A DNA stretch of 25,108 nt, taken from NCBI GenBank assembly GCA_030617485.1, contig JAUWVK010000008.1:1-25108 (forward strand), read 5' to 3'. The notes under the pieces were generated by a model that saw only the letters and a list, made by a program, of their open reading frames with translations, did no database searches and was not told the DNA's origin. Below are positions 1-8,081 of the stretch, piece after piece; position 1 is the stretch's first letter; every line of letters begins with the position of its first letter. A program made the position numbers and the translations under genes. The stretch comes from Gammaproteobacteria bacterium (GTDB lineage: Bacteria > Pseudomonadota > Gammaproteobacteria > SZUA-152).

Positions 1-516
1 AAGTCTTTGGGTAACTACATCGGTATTGATGAGCCACCAGAAGAAATGTTTGGCAAGCTCATGTCTATATCTGATGAGTTAATGTGGCGTTACTTTGAGT
101 TGTTGAGTTTCCGGCCCATGGAAGAAATTACGGGGTTCAAAAAACAGGTTGAAAATGGTACTAACCCGCGCGACATTAAGTTTCTGTTGTGCGAAGAAAT
201 CATCGAACGCTTTCATGATTTGGCTGCGGCAACAAAAGCCAAAGTAGCTTTTATTGCTCGTTTCCAGAAGGGTGCCATACCAGAAGATATGCCTGACGTT
301 GAATTAACGGCGAAGGAGGGTGGTCTGCCGATTGGTAATCTCTTGAAAGATGCAGATTTGGTGAAAAGTACCTCGGACGCGATGCGCATGGGTCAACAGG
401 GCGCAGTGAAAATTGACGGCGATCGTGTTGAAGATACCAGACTTGTGATTAAGTCTGGAACTCAGCATGTGTATCAGGTGGGCAAGCGTCGTTTTGCCCG
501 TGTCAGTATCGTTTAA
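1..516 (+). CDS. tyrS: Tyrosyl-tRNA synthetase, C-terminal part (5' end outside window)
   Basis: Cytoplasmic enzyme that charges tRNA-Tyr with tyrosine. The frame is open from base 1 and begins K-S-L-G-N-Y-I-G-I, so the window cuts the gene inside the KMSKS ATP-binding loop; the first two residues are the last two of that motif. The following segment ([20 protein letters not shown]) is typical of the KMSKS-type bacterial TyrS found in Pseudomonas and relatives, as opposed to the KFGKT type of E. coli. The last ~65 residues (about IGNLLKD to the RFARVSIV end) form the S4-like RNA-binding domain. Only 171 residues of roughly 400 are present; the catalytic Rossmann core lies upstream of the window. 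The first ATG in the frame (base 7) is internal and is not the true start. Identification is by motif recognition and is firm. Confidence 0.95.
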   Translation, partial: KSLGNYIGIDEPPEEMFGKLMSISDELMWRYFELLSFRPMEEITGFKKQVENGTNPRDIKFLLCEEIIERFHDLAAATKAKVAFIARFQKGAIPEDMPDVELTAKEGGLPIGNLLKDADLVKSTSDAMRMGQQGAVKIDGDRVEDTRLVIKSGTQHVYQVGKRRFARVSIV

Positions 517-547
517 CATTTTTTAAATACTCTTTTTTCTCCTTAAC

Positions 548-608
548 ACCCCGCAAGTCTGGCTCTTCAACTCCATAATTATGGGTTAGTTTAATGAATC
601 TGCGGGGT
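548..608 (+). terminator. Possible stem-loop after tyrS
   Basis: An 8-bp inverted repeat (accccgca at 548-555, tgcggggt at 601-608) encloses a 45-base loop about 30 bases after the tyrS stop. A T-rich stretch precedes it but no clean T-tract follows, so it is a weak terminator candidate or simply a dyad. Confidence 0.3.
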
Positions 609-715
609 TCATTATTACGTATTTATATTACGTAATCTGTTTACATAATAACCAAACTGATCGCTATATGGTCAAATTGCTTTAAAAATCAACAAACTAT
701 AGGGTTTGCCCTAGG

Positions 716-744
716 TTGACGCTTGGTTTTCACTTTGATCTACT
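716..744 (+). promoter_or_regulatory. Candidate sigma-70 promoter of the ModA-like gene
   Basis: TTGACG (716-721), a 17-base spacer and TCTACT (739-744) match the sigma-70 consensus at 5/6 and 4/6 positions. Transcription would start near 751, giving a leader of about 100 bases. A short dyad (taggg at 700-704, cccta at 709-713) abuts the -35 and could be an operator. The rest of the 333-base gap (517-849) is AT-rich and holds no evident gene. The gene itself has a strong ribosome site (aagggaga, 838-845) before the ATG at 850. Prediction by eye only. Confidence 0.4.
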
Positions 745-849
745 TCTGCAGGTTATCTAAATATCTTATGAGGTTATATATGGATAGCATAAGTAATTAT
801 ATGGAGTTTTAACCTGAAAAATAACATTAATAATCTAAGGGAGATTTAA

Positions 850-2355
850 ATGGAGTTTTCAAAAACAATAAAAAATAGAAGTACTACAAAAAATGTTTTG
901 ATGGCAGCAGCGGGGGGAGCCATGTTGCTAGGGGGATCAGCAGCATTTGCTAGTGGTAAAGGTAGTGGTTACACGCTATCAGGCGCATGTGGATCTTTAC
1001 CAGCAGCGCGCGCCACAGAATTCCACGGTAATCCTGATAAGGCTACTTTACGTCTGGGTATGGCAGGCAACCAGTGGGTTGTGTTTGAAGAAGCTATGCG
1101 TCAATTTGCTGTTGCTGAAGGTGTGGCTGTTATTGATGGTGCGGGGGATAGTGTTGAACCTGGTTTCCGGGAAAACGGTGACTGGACTTTAGCTGATCTA
1201 AATCAGGATGCTAACAAGGTTTACATTCAATTGATTCCACCGGGTCAGATTGCTAATCAGATCACATCTGGTTGTATGACGTTGGGAAATGATGAAGACC
1301 GAAATCTGTTGCCTGGTAATTTACAGGTAAATTTTGACGTTTTTGCTTCAACAAACTACACGCTGATGCAGAAGTTGGCTAAGAAAGGTTTTGTTGAAGA
1401 GGCCGTTCCTTATATCGCTAACCGGCTAGACCTTATGGTTAAAGCGGGTAACGCTATTGGTATTGGAACAGACACACCTACTGGTGATGCTGCGTTCGAT
1501 AGACAGTTTGATACTGCTATGGACTTATTGTCAGGTGATGTTGTTGCTTCTGCTTTAGATCATATCAATGAAGGTATTCATAAAGCTTCTAATGGCTATA
1601 TGAAGAAAGTTGATAAATTTATTCGTACACATGCGAATAAAGATGCGCCAATCACTATGGACTATCATTTTGGTGACCATACACATTCTGGCATGGTAGA
1701 GATGACTGCAACACAGTGGCTGGACGCTGCATTAGCCGCAGTGGCAACGCCACATCCTGATTCTCCAGGAGCAAAACGTCTTATAAGTGGTGACTCTGGT
1801 GAAAACCATAGTTCACATAATCTGGCAAATATCGTTGTCGGTGGAAAAAAAGACTGTTTACAAGCCGATGGTGTTTCTCTTAAGTTTTGCGAGTTTGCTG
1901 TCATTAACAAGTTCAACACCCATGAGTCACGTGTTCATCATGTTGAAACACCAAATGGCGTAGTCATTACTGAACCTACTGATGGTTTTATACCTGTAGA
2001 CGTAGGCTTTGTCTGGATTACTGAGCTGGCATATCAAATTAACGCTGGCAATACTGCTGTAACCGGTATGAATGGAGCGGAGCTTGGTGATACAGCGCCA
2101 GCACTTGGTATTGTGAATGACGGCGGTGTCAATGGCGATAAAATCTACTCATTGGCTTTGTTGGCAACGTCTGAAAATAAAGAGCGTGGTGAGCGATTTA
2201 TTGACTTCTTGCGTAGCCCTGAAGGCCAGGCAGTTTATGTTGCAGGTGGTTTTACTGGTTTGACCGATGCTCAATTGGATGCTGGTGAGTGCTATCATCT
2301 TGATGATGGTGTTTACACGCAATCATCTCGTGTTAGTGGTGAGTGTGACGATTAA
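850..2355 (+). CDS. Exported ModA-like (type II periplasmic-binding fold) protein with large insertion
   Basis: 501 residues. An N-terminal signal peptide is visible (basic start, hydrophobic 17-34, AFA-SGK cleavage near 35). Landmarks of the molybdate-binding ModA/extracellular solute-binding fold are present in order: beta-strand plus helix start (LRLGMAGNQWVVFEEAM, 67-83), IANQITSG (134-141), DVFAST (163-168), IANRLDLMVKAGNAIGI (189-205) and a C-terminal helix (RFIDFLRSPEGQAVYVAGGF, 449-468). ModA proteins are about 230-260 residues; here about 200 extra residues sit mainly between 205 and 425. This insert has a run of His (H238, H244, H261, H273, H277, H279, H320, H323, H358, H363, H364) and Cys336/Cys347. 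The Ser residues that bind oxyanion in ModA seem replaced (N74/Q75, P130/P131), so molybdate is not a safe ligand call. No permease or ATPase gene is adjacent. It is probably a monocistronic, well-expressed gene, given its strong ribosome site and strong terminator. Ligand unknown. Confidence 0.75.
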   Translation: MEFSKTIKNRSTTKNVLMAAAGGAMLLGGSAAFASGKGSGYTLSGACGSLPAARATEFHGNPDKATLRLGMAGNQWVVFEEAMRQFAVAEGVAVIDGAGDSVEPGFRENGDWTLADLNQDANKVYIQLIPPGQIANQITSGCMTLGNDEDRNLLPGNLQVNFDVFASTNYTLMQKLAKKGFVEEAVPYIANRLDLMVKAGNAIGIGTDTPTGDAAFDRQFDTAMDLLSGDVVASALDHINEGIHKASNGYMKKVDKFIRTHANKDAPITMDYHFGDHTHSGMVEMTATQWLDAALAAVATPHPDSPGAKRLISGDSGENHSSHNLANIVVGGKKDCLQADGVSLKFCEFAVINKFNTHESRVHHVETPNGVVITEPTDGFIPVDVGFVWITELAYQINAGNTAVTGMNGAELGDTAPALGIVNDGGVNGDKIYSLALLATSENKERGERFIDFLRSPEGQAVYVAGGFTGLTDAQLDAGECYHLDDGVYTQSSRVSGECDD

Positions 2356-2423
2356 TCGGGTTACCCGTAAAACCAGATATCGTTTTTAATTATAATAACT
2401 AGAAGTTTCCTTCGTTAACTTAG

Positions 2424-2459
2424 CCCGTTCTCCTGTGATCCAGGGGAGCGGGTTTTTTT
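2424..2459 (+). terminator. Rho-independent terminator
   Basis: cccgttctcc (2424-2433) pairs with ggggagcggg (2443-2452) over 10 bp allowing G-U pairs, with a 9-base loop, and is followed by seven T (2453-2459). It lies 69 bases after the ModA-like gene and works only on the plus strand because no T-tract lies on the other side. Confidence 0.9.
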
Positions 2460-2544
2460 ATGTACAGGATGTACGGTATGTCGCGTGAGGCAGGACGCCG
2501 GTAGCGACCAAAATGTAGATTAAATCACTTTGAAGTAGTATTTG

Positions 2545-3132
2545 TTAACTGATTTCCATATCTTCAAGCAAAGCAGCAAGACGTTCCATGCGCTGAATGG
2601 GGTCATCCAACTGTAAGAAATATTGCTTTTGTTCCAGCCGTATTGGCAATAACTCCGCCAGGCGGCTTCCTACCCAGCTGGCTTCATCGTAATGTTTTTC
2701 CATTTTTATAAATGGATAACCAAGCTGTTCTAATAAACCCTGTAAAACTTTTGCGGCATCAGAGAATTGTTCTGGTAATGGGCAGGGATTTTCATTATCT
2801 AGTAATTCAACCTCGGCCATCGTCAGTTGGTTTGATTGAATTTCCGTAGAGAGGATTTTGAATCGTTGCTTGCCCTGTGCAGTGATACCCAACAGGCCAT
2901 CGGGTTGCTGATTGAAATAGGATATTTCGCTGAGTGTGCCGGTTTCATAGGTGTTTGCTGCCTTGCCAACTTCGGAGCCTTCTTTAATCAAACAGACTCC
3001 AAAGCCTTTATCTTCTTTCATGCAGGCGCTCACCATGTCGAGATAGCGGGGTTCAAAAATTCGCAGGGGCAGGGTGCCTCCGGGAAATAAAACGGCATGC
3101 AACGGGAATATTGGAATGGTGACGGTGCTCAT
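2545..3132 (-). CDS. Lon N-terminal (substrate-binding) domain protein
   Basis: 195 residues. The start IPIFPLHAVLFPGGTLPLRI followed by FEPRYLDM is the signature of the LON substrate-binding (PUA-like) domain that normally caps Lon protease. The whole protein is this domain plus a helical tail; there is no AAA+ ATPase and no Ser-Lys protease domain, so it is the free-standing family and not a truncated Lon. Such stand-alone proteins are common in gammaproteobacteria; their role is not well defined. It is the last gene of a minus-strand cluster, 20 bases after ubiX, and is probably co-transcribed with ubiX and mpl. No convincing terminator was seen after it. Confidence 0.88.
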   Translation of the reverse strand: MSTVTIPIFPLHAVLFPGGTLPLRIFEPRYLDMVSACMKEDKGFGVCLIKEGSEVGKAANTYETGTLSEISYFNQQPDGLLGITAQGKQRFKILSTEIQSNQLTMAEVELLDNENPCPLPEQFSDAAKVLQGLLEQLGYPFIKMEKHYDEASWVGSRLAELLPIRLEQKQYFLQLDDPIQRMERLAALLEDMEIS

Positions 3133-3152
3133 AACTATTGCTGTTCGTTCCT

Positions 3153-3770
3153 TTATTCTTTTAGGTTTTCACCCCAGCGAGGGATGAGTGTTTGTTCTAT
3201 AGACAGATGGTCCAGTACGCGAGCCACAACAAAATCCACCAGGTCGTTAATCGATTGTGGTTGGTGATAAAAGCCGGGGCTGGCTGGCATGATGGTCACG
3301 TCCTGATTAGAAAGTTTGAGCATGTTTTCCAGGTGGATGCTGGAGACCGGCATCTCGCGTGTGACCAGTATAAGCTGGCGTCGTTCTTTTATCATTACAT
3401 CGGCAGCGCGTTCGATAAGATCCCGACTTGAACCTTGTGCCACCGAAGACAGTGTTGCCGATGAGCAGGGACAAATAACCATGGCGCGTGCGCTATTAGA
3501 ACCGCTGGCCACCGGTGACATCCATTGATCCCGTCCGAAGACATGGAGTTGGCCAGGTTTTGCGTTATAGAGTTTAGACAGGAAAGCCTGTTGTTCTTCA
3601 GGGCGTCCCGGTAGTTTAATGTCTGTTTCTGTGGCAATCACTACTTGCGCTGGCGCGGAGATCATCAAATAAACTTGCTTGTCTGCGGCCAGCAAACACT
3701 CCAGCAAACGTAAACCATATTGGCTGCCTGATGCGCCGGTTATGGCAAGTGTTATGCGTTCTCTTTTCAT
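3153..3770 (-). CDS. ubiX: Flavin prenyltransferase UbiX
   Basis: 205 residues, normal length for the family. UbiX joins a dimethylallyl group to FMN to make prenylated FMN, the cofactor of the UbiD decarboxylase in ubiquinone synthesis. Visible landmarks are the N-terminal flavin-binding loop [14 protein letters not shown] (11-24), the [14 protein letters not shown] segment, [11 protein letters not shown], the [17 protein letters not shown] block and [11 protein letters not shown] near the C-terminus. It lies 6 bases after mpl on the same strand; the mpl-ubiX-LON order is close enough for one transcript. Cytoplasmic. UbiD is not in this window. Confidence 0.95.
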   Translation of the reverse strand: MKRERITLAITGASGSQYGLRLLECLLAADKQVYLMISAPAQVVIATETDIKLPGRPEEQQAFLSKLYNAKPGQLHVFGRDQWMSPVASGSNSARAMVICPCSSATLSSVAQGSSRDLIERAADVMIKERRQLILVTREMPVSSIHLENMLKLSNQDVTIMPASPGFYHQPQSINDLVDFVVARVLDHLSIEQTLIPRWGENLKE

Positions 3771-3776
3771 GATGCG

Positions 3777-5189
3777 CTAGTTGGCTTTTGTTATGGAGTA
3801 TTGTTCTAAAGAAGTTAACAGTTTATCGTGAAGGCCACCAAAAGCTCCATTGCTCATGATCAGGACATGATCACCACTGCGAGCTGTTTTTGTCACATTC
3901 TCCACAATTGCGTTGATATCAGTAAACACCTGAGCCTTGTTTTCAAGTTGTGTGGTGACAGTGCTTGAATCCCAGGGTAAATCGGGCGGTGAATACAACA
4001 TCACCGAATCAGCACTGTTGAGTGATGGTCCTAATGTATTTTTGTGTGTACCGAGGCGCATGGTGTTCGAGCGTGGTTCCAGTACGGCAATAATGCGCGC
4101 ATCGCCCACTTTGGCGCGCAGGCCAGCCAGTGTTGATTTGATTGCCGTGGGATGGTGGGCAAAATCGTCGTAGATAGTAATGCCGTTGATAACACCGCGA
4201 ACTTCCATGCGTCGTTTTGGACTTTCAAATTCTGCCAGGGCTTCAATAGCATAGTGTGTGGGCACGCCGGCGTGACGAGCAGCAGCGATAGCGGCCAACC
4301 CATTGCTGACATTGTGGTCACCTATTAACGACCAGTTGACGGTACCCTGATCTTTTTCATCGAATAAGACTTTGAAGACACTGCCGTCGGCCTGTTTCAG
4401 TTCGGTGCGCCAGCCGCCATTATTTTTTTCAGTAGTTGTGTTGGACAATGTTTCTACCGGTGTCCAGCACCCCATGGCTAGAACATTTTGCACATGAGTA
4501 TCTTGTTTGGGCGCGATGATAAGGCCATTGCCAGGAACGGTACGTACCAGGTGGTGAAATTGTGTTTCGATGGCTTCGATATTGGGAAAAATATCAGCGT
4601 GATCGTATTCCAGATTATTCAGGACTACCGTACGTGGCCGGTAGTGAACAAATTTGGAACGTTTATCAAAAAAGGCGGTGTCGTATTCGTCCGCTTCCAC
4701 CACAAAAAAAGGTTTTTTGCCGGCACGCGCAGAAACACCGAAATTGAGTGGAACGCCACCAATCAGAAATCCCGGTGTGAGTTTGGCGTATTCCAGAATC
4801 CAGGCCAGCATGCTGGCGGTCGTGGTTTTGCCATGAGTTCCCGCCACAGCCAGTACCCACCGGTCTGTCAGTAAATGTTCGGCAAGAAAGGCGGGCCCGG
4901 AGGTGTAAGGTAGACCGCGTTCAAGTACATATTCAACCGCCGGATTGCCTCGTGACAGGGCATTGCCAATCACCACCAGATCCGGCGCTGCATCTTGTGA
5001 TGGAAAGAGCCTGGAAGGATCAAAACCTTCGGTGAGGTTGATGCCGGCATCAGCCAGCTGAGTGCTCATGGGTGGATAAACATTCTCGTCGGAACCGCTG
5101 ACCTTAAACCCTAGCTCACGTGCCAGCAGCGCAATGCCACCCATGAAGGTGCCGCAAATTCCAAGAATGTGTATGTGCATGATTGCCAT
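3777..5189 (-). CDS. mpl: UDP-N-acetylmuramate:L-Ala-gamma-D-Glu-meso-DAP ligase
   Basis: 470 residues. Mpl recycles murein by attaching the released tripeptide L-Ala-D-Glu-mesoDAP directly to UDP-MurNAc in the cytoplasm. The N-terminal HIHILGICGTFMGGIALLAR is diagnostic for Mpl as opposed to MurC. The Mur ligase ATP loop GTHGKTTT is at 117-124, followed by a central domain with EADEYDTAF and the DDFAHHPTAI block before the C-terminal domain. An internal ATG (residue 4) matches the usual Mpl start, but a GGGGGAGG ribosome site fits the upstream ATG at 5189, so that start is kept. It begins 3 bases after the stop of the upstream membrane-protein gene. Together with amgK-murU further right it shows that this organism has two peptidoglycan salvage routes. 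Confidence 0.95.
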   Translation of the reverse strand: MAIMHIHILGICGTFMGGIALLARELGFKVSGSDENVYPPMSTQLADAGINLTEGFDPSRLFPSQDAAPDLVVIGNALSRGNPAVEYVLERGLPYTSGPAFLAEHLLTDRWVLAVAGTHGKTTTASMLAWILEYAKLTPGFLIGGVPLNFGVSARAGKKPFFVVEADEYDTAFFDKRSKFVHYRPRTVVLNNLEYDHADIFPNIEAIETQFHHLVRTVPGNGLIIAPKQDTHVQNVLAMGCWTPVETLSNTTTEKNNGGWRTELKQADGSVFKVLFDEKDQGTVNWSLIGDHNVSNGLAAIAAARHAGVPTHYAIEALAEFESPKRRMEVRGVINGITIYDDFAHHPTAIKSTLAGLRAKVGDARIIAVLEPRSNTMRLGTHKNTLGPSLNSADSVMLYSPPDLPWDSSTVTTQLENKAQVFTDINAIVENVTKTARSGDHVLIMSNGAFGGLHDKLLTSLEQYSITKAN

Positions 5190-5192
5190 AAA

Positions 5193-5708
5193 TTAAGTGC
5201 CTCCCCCAGCAACATACAGTACCGCCATTACGCGCAACGAGGTATAGATATATAACAAAGAAATAGCCGTACCAACCCACATGGGAACCTCTAACGAGTG
5301 ACGCAGAATATTACCGATGACGGTGATGTTCCAGATAACCAGTGCCAGTAAGACTAATGATAGATTACTGGTTTCACCTTCGTTGAGTTGCTGCAGGAAG
5401 GTGACCAGTGGCCAGCCGACAAGCTGGAACAGGGCGCCAGTGCCGGTTAATGCGGTAATGGTTTGCACTGCACGGGGCAGGGAATCCCGAACCCACAGTC
5501 CAAGATAAGCCAGACCGACCATGAGTCCTGTGTCTGCACCCGCGGAGAGTATCGCCAGGCCAAACTTTTGTTCCTGTATGGACACAGCAAAGCCCAGCAA
5601 AAAATAGCAGCCAATACAAAATAGCATCAGAAATTTCGAAAAGGGCAGGTTCTGAGGTTTAGCCTGCAGGCGGCACAGGTCAACAAACATTTTGAGTAAA
5701 GCGAACAT
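5193..5708 (-). CDS. Small multi-pass inner-membrane protein, unknown function
   Basis: 171 residues with about five hydrophobic segments (roughly 24-43, 50-71, 81-104, 115-133, 143-166), a short charged N-terminus and no cleavable signal. It is the first gene of the minus-strand cluster, ends 3 bases before mpl, and its last codons form part of the mpl ribosome site, so the two are translationally linked. The link to mpl suggests a cell-envelope role, but no motif allows a specific call. The overall pattern is loosely like Yip1-type membrane proteins, which I cannot confirm. Confidence 0.8.
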   Translation of the reverse strand: MFALLKMFVDLCRLQAKPQNLPFSKFLMLFCIGCYFLLGFAVSIQEQKFGLAILSAGADTGLMVGLAYLGLWVRDSLPRAVQTITALTGTGALFQLVGWPLVTFLQQLNEGETSNLSLVLLALVIWNITVIGNILRHSLEVPMWVGTAISLLYIYTSLRVMAVLYVAGGGT

Positions 5709-5898
5709 GGTTTCTGGGTCGGCTGTTATTTGCAGCCTTCTTATTGGCCTTCTTTAAACATGAAAAGTGCTATGGTTGGTTTATAATAACAGGCCGTCAT
5801 CATAGCATCATAAGTTGATGAAAAATCTTCCTATTTTGTGGTTGGGGTGGCAGATGTTTCAGGAATATAACGCGGTTTTCAAGGGATAAAATGAAGTT

Positions 5899-7074
5899 AT
5901 GAATGATTCAACTCAGGATGCTTTAGTTGGCACCGAAGTTATCGATACCGAGGCAGGCCTGGCGGAATTATGTGACAGGCTTCGAGGCCAGCCTGTTCTG
6001 GCTCTGGATACCGAATTTCTGCGCGAGAAGACTTATCGTGCCCAGCTTTGTTTACTGCAAGTCGCTGCTGAGGGAGTGATTGCCTGTGTTGACCCTCTGG
6101 CCATCGATAACCTGGATCCTCTGCTGGATATTATTTACGACCCGGATGTTATCAAGGTGATGCATTCTGCCCGCCAGGATATGGAAATTTTCTTTGATTT
6201 GCGTGGTGATTTACCAAAACCCCTGTTTGATTCACAGATCGCCGCCACTCTGCTGGGCTATGGTGAACAGGTGGGCTATGCCAATTTAGTCAAAGGTATG
6301 TTGGGTGTTGAGCTGGACAAAATGCACACTCGCACCGACTGGACCCAACGGCCACTGGATGAAGCTCAAATAGAATATGCCGCCGATGACGTGCGTTATT
6401 TGTTCAAGATGTATTTTCAGCAGGTAGAGACCTTGAAGGCCAAAGAAAGGCTGGACTGGTTGCAGGAAGATTTTGATGAGCTAACGAACATCAATACATA
6501 CTCTCCGCCTGATGAAACCTTGTGGAAAAGAGTAAAGGGCAGGCAAAAGCTCAAAGGTGTGCAGTTAGCAATTTTGCGTGATCTGGCAGTATGGCGGGAA
6601 GATCAGGCCAAGAAGATCAACCGACCACGGCGCTGGGTGTTGAAAGACGATGTTATGGTGGATATGTCCCGTTTTGCCCCCAGTGATATTGCGGGGTTGG
6701 AGAAAATTCGCGGTCTGGAAAATAAAACCACCCAGAATCATGGAGCCGCTTTGCTTGAGGCAATCCAGCAAGGGAAGGACTCATTAAAAGAAAGCTGGCC
6801 TAAAAAAATAGAAGGGCGGCGGTTAACGCAAACACAGGACGCTTTGGTGGACGTATTAATGGCAGTGTTGCGTGCGCGAGGCGCTGAACATGAAGTAAGC
6901 CCTGCATTGTTGGCAAACCGTAAGGAACTGGAAAATTTGATACTGGGTCAAACCGATAGCCCGGTATTGCATGGTTGGCGCGCCGAATTGGCCGGTCACG
7001 ATCTGCAGACAGTGTTAACCGGCAAGAGCGTTATTCAAATTATCGATGGAAAACTGGAATTAAAAGATCTTTGA
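5899..7074 (+). CDS. rnd: Ribonuclease D
   Basis: 391 residues. A 3'-5' exoribonuclease that trims tRNA and other RNA 3' ends in the cytoplasm. The DEDDy active-site residues are visible: Asp37 and Glu39 (LALDTEFLREKTY), Asp94 (HSARQDMEIF), and Tyr160 with Asp164 (EYAADDVRYL). An HRDC RNA-binding domain follows at about 210-290 (WKRVKGRQKL, LAVWREDQAKKINRPRRWVL) and a second, more divergent HRDC-like region fills the C-terminus, as in E. coli RNase D (about 375 residues). It is transcribed divergently from the mpl operon across a 190-base spacer that contains a TATAAT at 5782-5787, without a good -35 at standard spacing. Confidence 0.94.
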   Translation: MNDSTQDALVGTEVIDTEAGLAELCDRLRGQPVLALDTEFLREKTYRAQLCLLQVAAEGVIACVDPLAIDNLDPLLDIIYDPDVIKVMHSARQDMEIFFDLRGDLPKPLFDSQIAATLLGYGEQVGYANLVKGMLGVELDKMHTRTDWTQRPLDEAQIEYAADDVRYLFKMYFQQVETLKAKERLDWLQEDFDELTNINTYSPPDETLWKRVKGRQKLKGVQLAILRDLAVWREDQAKKINRPRRWVLKDDVMVDMSRFAPSDIAGLEKIRGLENKTTQNHGAALLEAIQQGKDSLKESWPKKIEGRRLTQTQDALVDVLMAVLRARGAEHEVSPALLANRKELENLILGQTDSPVLHGWRAELAGHDLQTVLTGKSVIQIIDGKLELKDL

Positions 7075-7078
7075 CGAG

Positions 7079-7109
7079 ACCTGGTTAGATTAAGCCGGGT
7101 AATTTTATT
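7079..7109 (+). promoter_or_regulatory. Hairpin between rnd and the DsbC/G-like gene
   Basis: acctggtt (7079-7086) pairs with aagccgggt (7092-7100) over 8 bp, allowing G-U pairs and one bulged A, and is followed by AATTTTATT and then the ATG at 7110. The only purine-rich ribosome site, GGG, lies inside the 3' arm. It could be a weak terminator or a structure that limits translation of the next gene. Confidence 0.35.
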
Positions 7110-8036
7110 ATGAACCTGTTGTCATATAAGATATTTTATAAAAAGCCATTTTTCAGTAAGCGATTACTGATGCTAGCATTATGGTTTGGCATTTTTTTCA
7201 GCGCAGAAATCTTTGCGGAAGAAGAAATTTCCTGTGCCCGTCCTATCGCTGAAGAAGAGATCGCTGTATTTTTTGAGCGTTCAGCCCGATTACAACTAAA
7301 ACTCGAGTTCGGTGACGGGCCAATAAAAATATCTAGACTTAAATCCATGAGAGTAGGGCCGTCGCTGGTGCGCGTCGATGGACAAGCAACGCTACGAAAA
7401 CCAGGCCGTAAAGATCCATCGGAAAAGCGAATAACAGGCTGGGTGGAGCGTTGTCAGGGGGTGGTAATTATACGCGGCAACACCTGGTTGACTGATGGCA
7501 CTCTGGTAGTGCCACGTTACACCAGGAAACAATTGCATGGGCGTGGCCTTGTTCTGGGTAAACAGGAGGCACCATTGCATCTCATTGCTTTTGTAGATAG
7601 TCGTTGTCCTCATTGTCATCGTTTAATGGGGTACGCAGTTCAGTTGGTGGAGTCTGGTAAAATTTATATTGAAATACGCCAGACTGCTTTTCTTGAAACG
7701 GCGAAAGAGGCTTTGCAGGATACTCGGTTGTTAGAAACATCACTTATTAAATTGTCTGCCAGAGGGGATAGTGGGAACAAAAATAATCGCGTGGAAATCA
7801 GTGATGCTGATTATCTTGAAATGCTGGGTGGGCTTAGCAACGAAGATGACATTCCTGTCACTACGCCCGGTTACGATGAGGCGCTAGCGCTGTTGAAGCA
7901 AAATACAAAAACAGCGCGTAATGTATTAGGTATAACCAATGTGCCTGCTTTATTGGTGCTGGATAATAAAAAAGATGGACAGTATCGCCTGGCGGGTTAC
8001 TGGGAAATGAACAGGTTACTGCAGCCTGATTTATAA
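7110..8036 (+). CDS. Exported DsbC/DsbG-like thioredoxin-fold protein
   Basis: 308 residues. A basic N-terminus and hydrophobic stretch (about 18-35, ending EIFA-EEE) mark a signal peptide, so it acts in the periplasm. Residues ~45-135 resemble the small N-terminal dimerisation domain of DsbC/DsbG, followed by a thioredoxin-fold domain with the redox site CPHC at 166-169 (FVDSRCPHCHRLM) and a cis-Pro loop (TNVPALLV). A further Cys pair, C42 and C115, lies in the N-terminal half and might form a structural disulfide. DsbC-type proteins isomerise wrong disulfides and are kept reduced by DsbD, which is not in the window. The N-terminal half is weakly conserved, so DsbC versus DsbG is left open. 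It lies 45 bases before the cardiolipin synthase gene. Confidence 0.75.
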   Translation: MNLLSYKIFYKKPFFSKRLLMLALWFGIFFSAEIFAEEEISCARPIAEEEIAVFFERSARLQLKLEFGDGPIKISRLKSMRVGPSLVRVDGQATLRKPGRKDPSEKRITGWVERCQGVVIIRGNTWLTDGTLVVPRYTRKQLHGRGLVLGKQEAPLHLIAFVDSRCPHCHRLMGYAVQLVESGKIYIEIRQTAFLETAKEALQDTRLLETSLIKLSARGDSGNKNNRVEISDADYLEMLGGLSNEDDIPVTTPGYDEALALLKQNTKTARNVLGITNVPALLVLDNKKDGQYRLAGYWEMNRLLQPDL

Positions 8037-8081
8037 TTATAAAATTCCTTAAAATCAGGTCTTTAAATTTGCAGACTCCGC

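Noticed and set aside
658..674. gatcgctatatgg upstream of the ModA-like gene as a ModE (molybdate repressor) box
   Set aside because: Only one half resembles the known operator; the second half is absent and the protein's ligand is unlikely to be molybdate.
1665..1919. Minus-strand frame inside the ModA-like gene
   Set aside because: Shadow of a clear plus-strand coding region; no ribosome site and no recognisable protein features.
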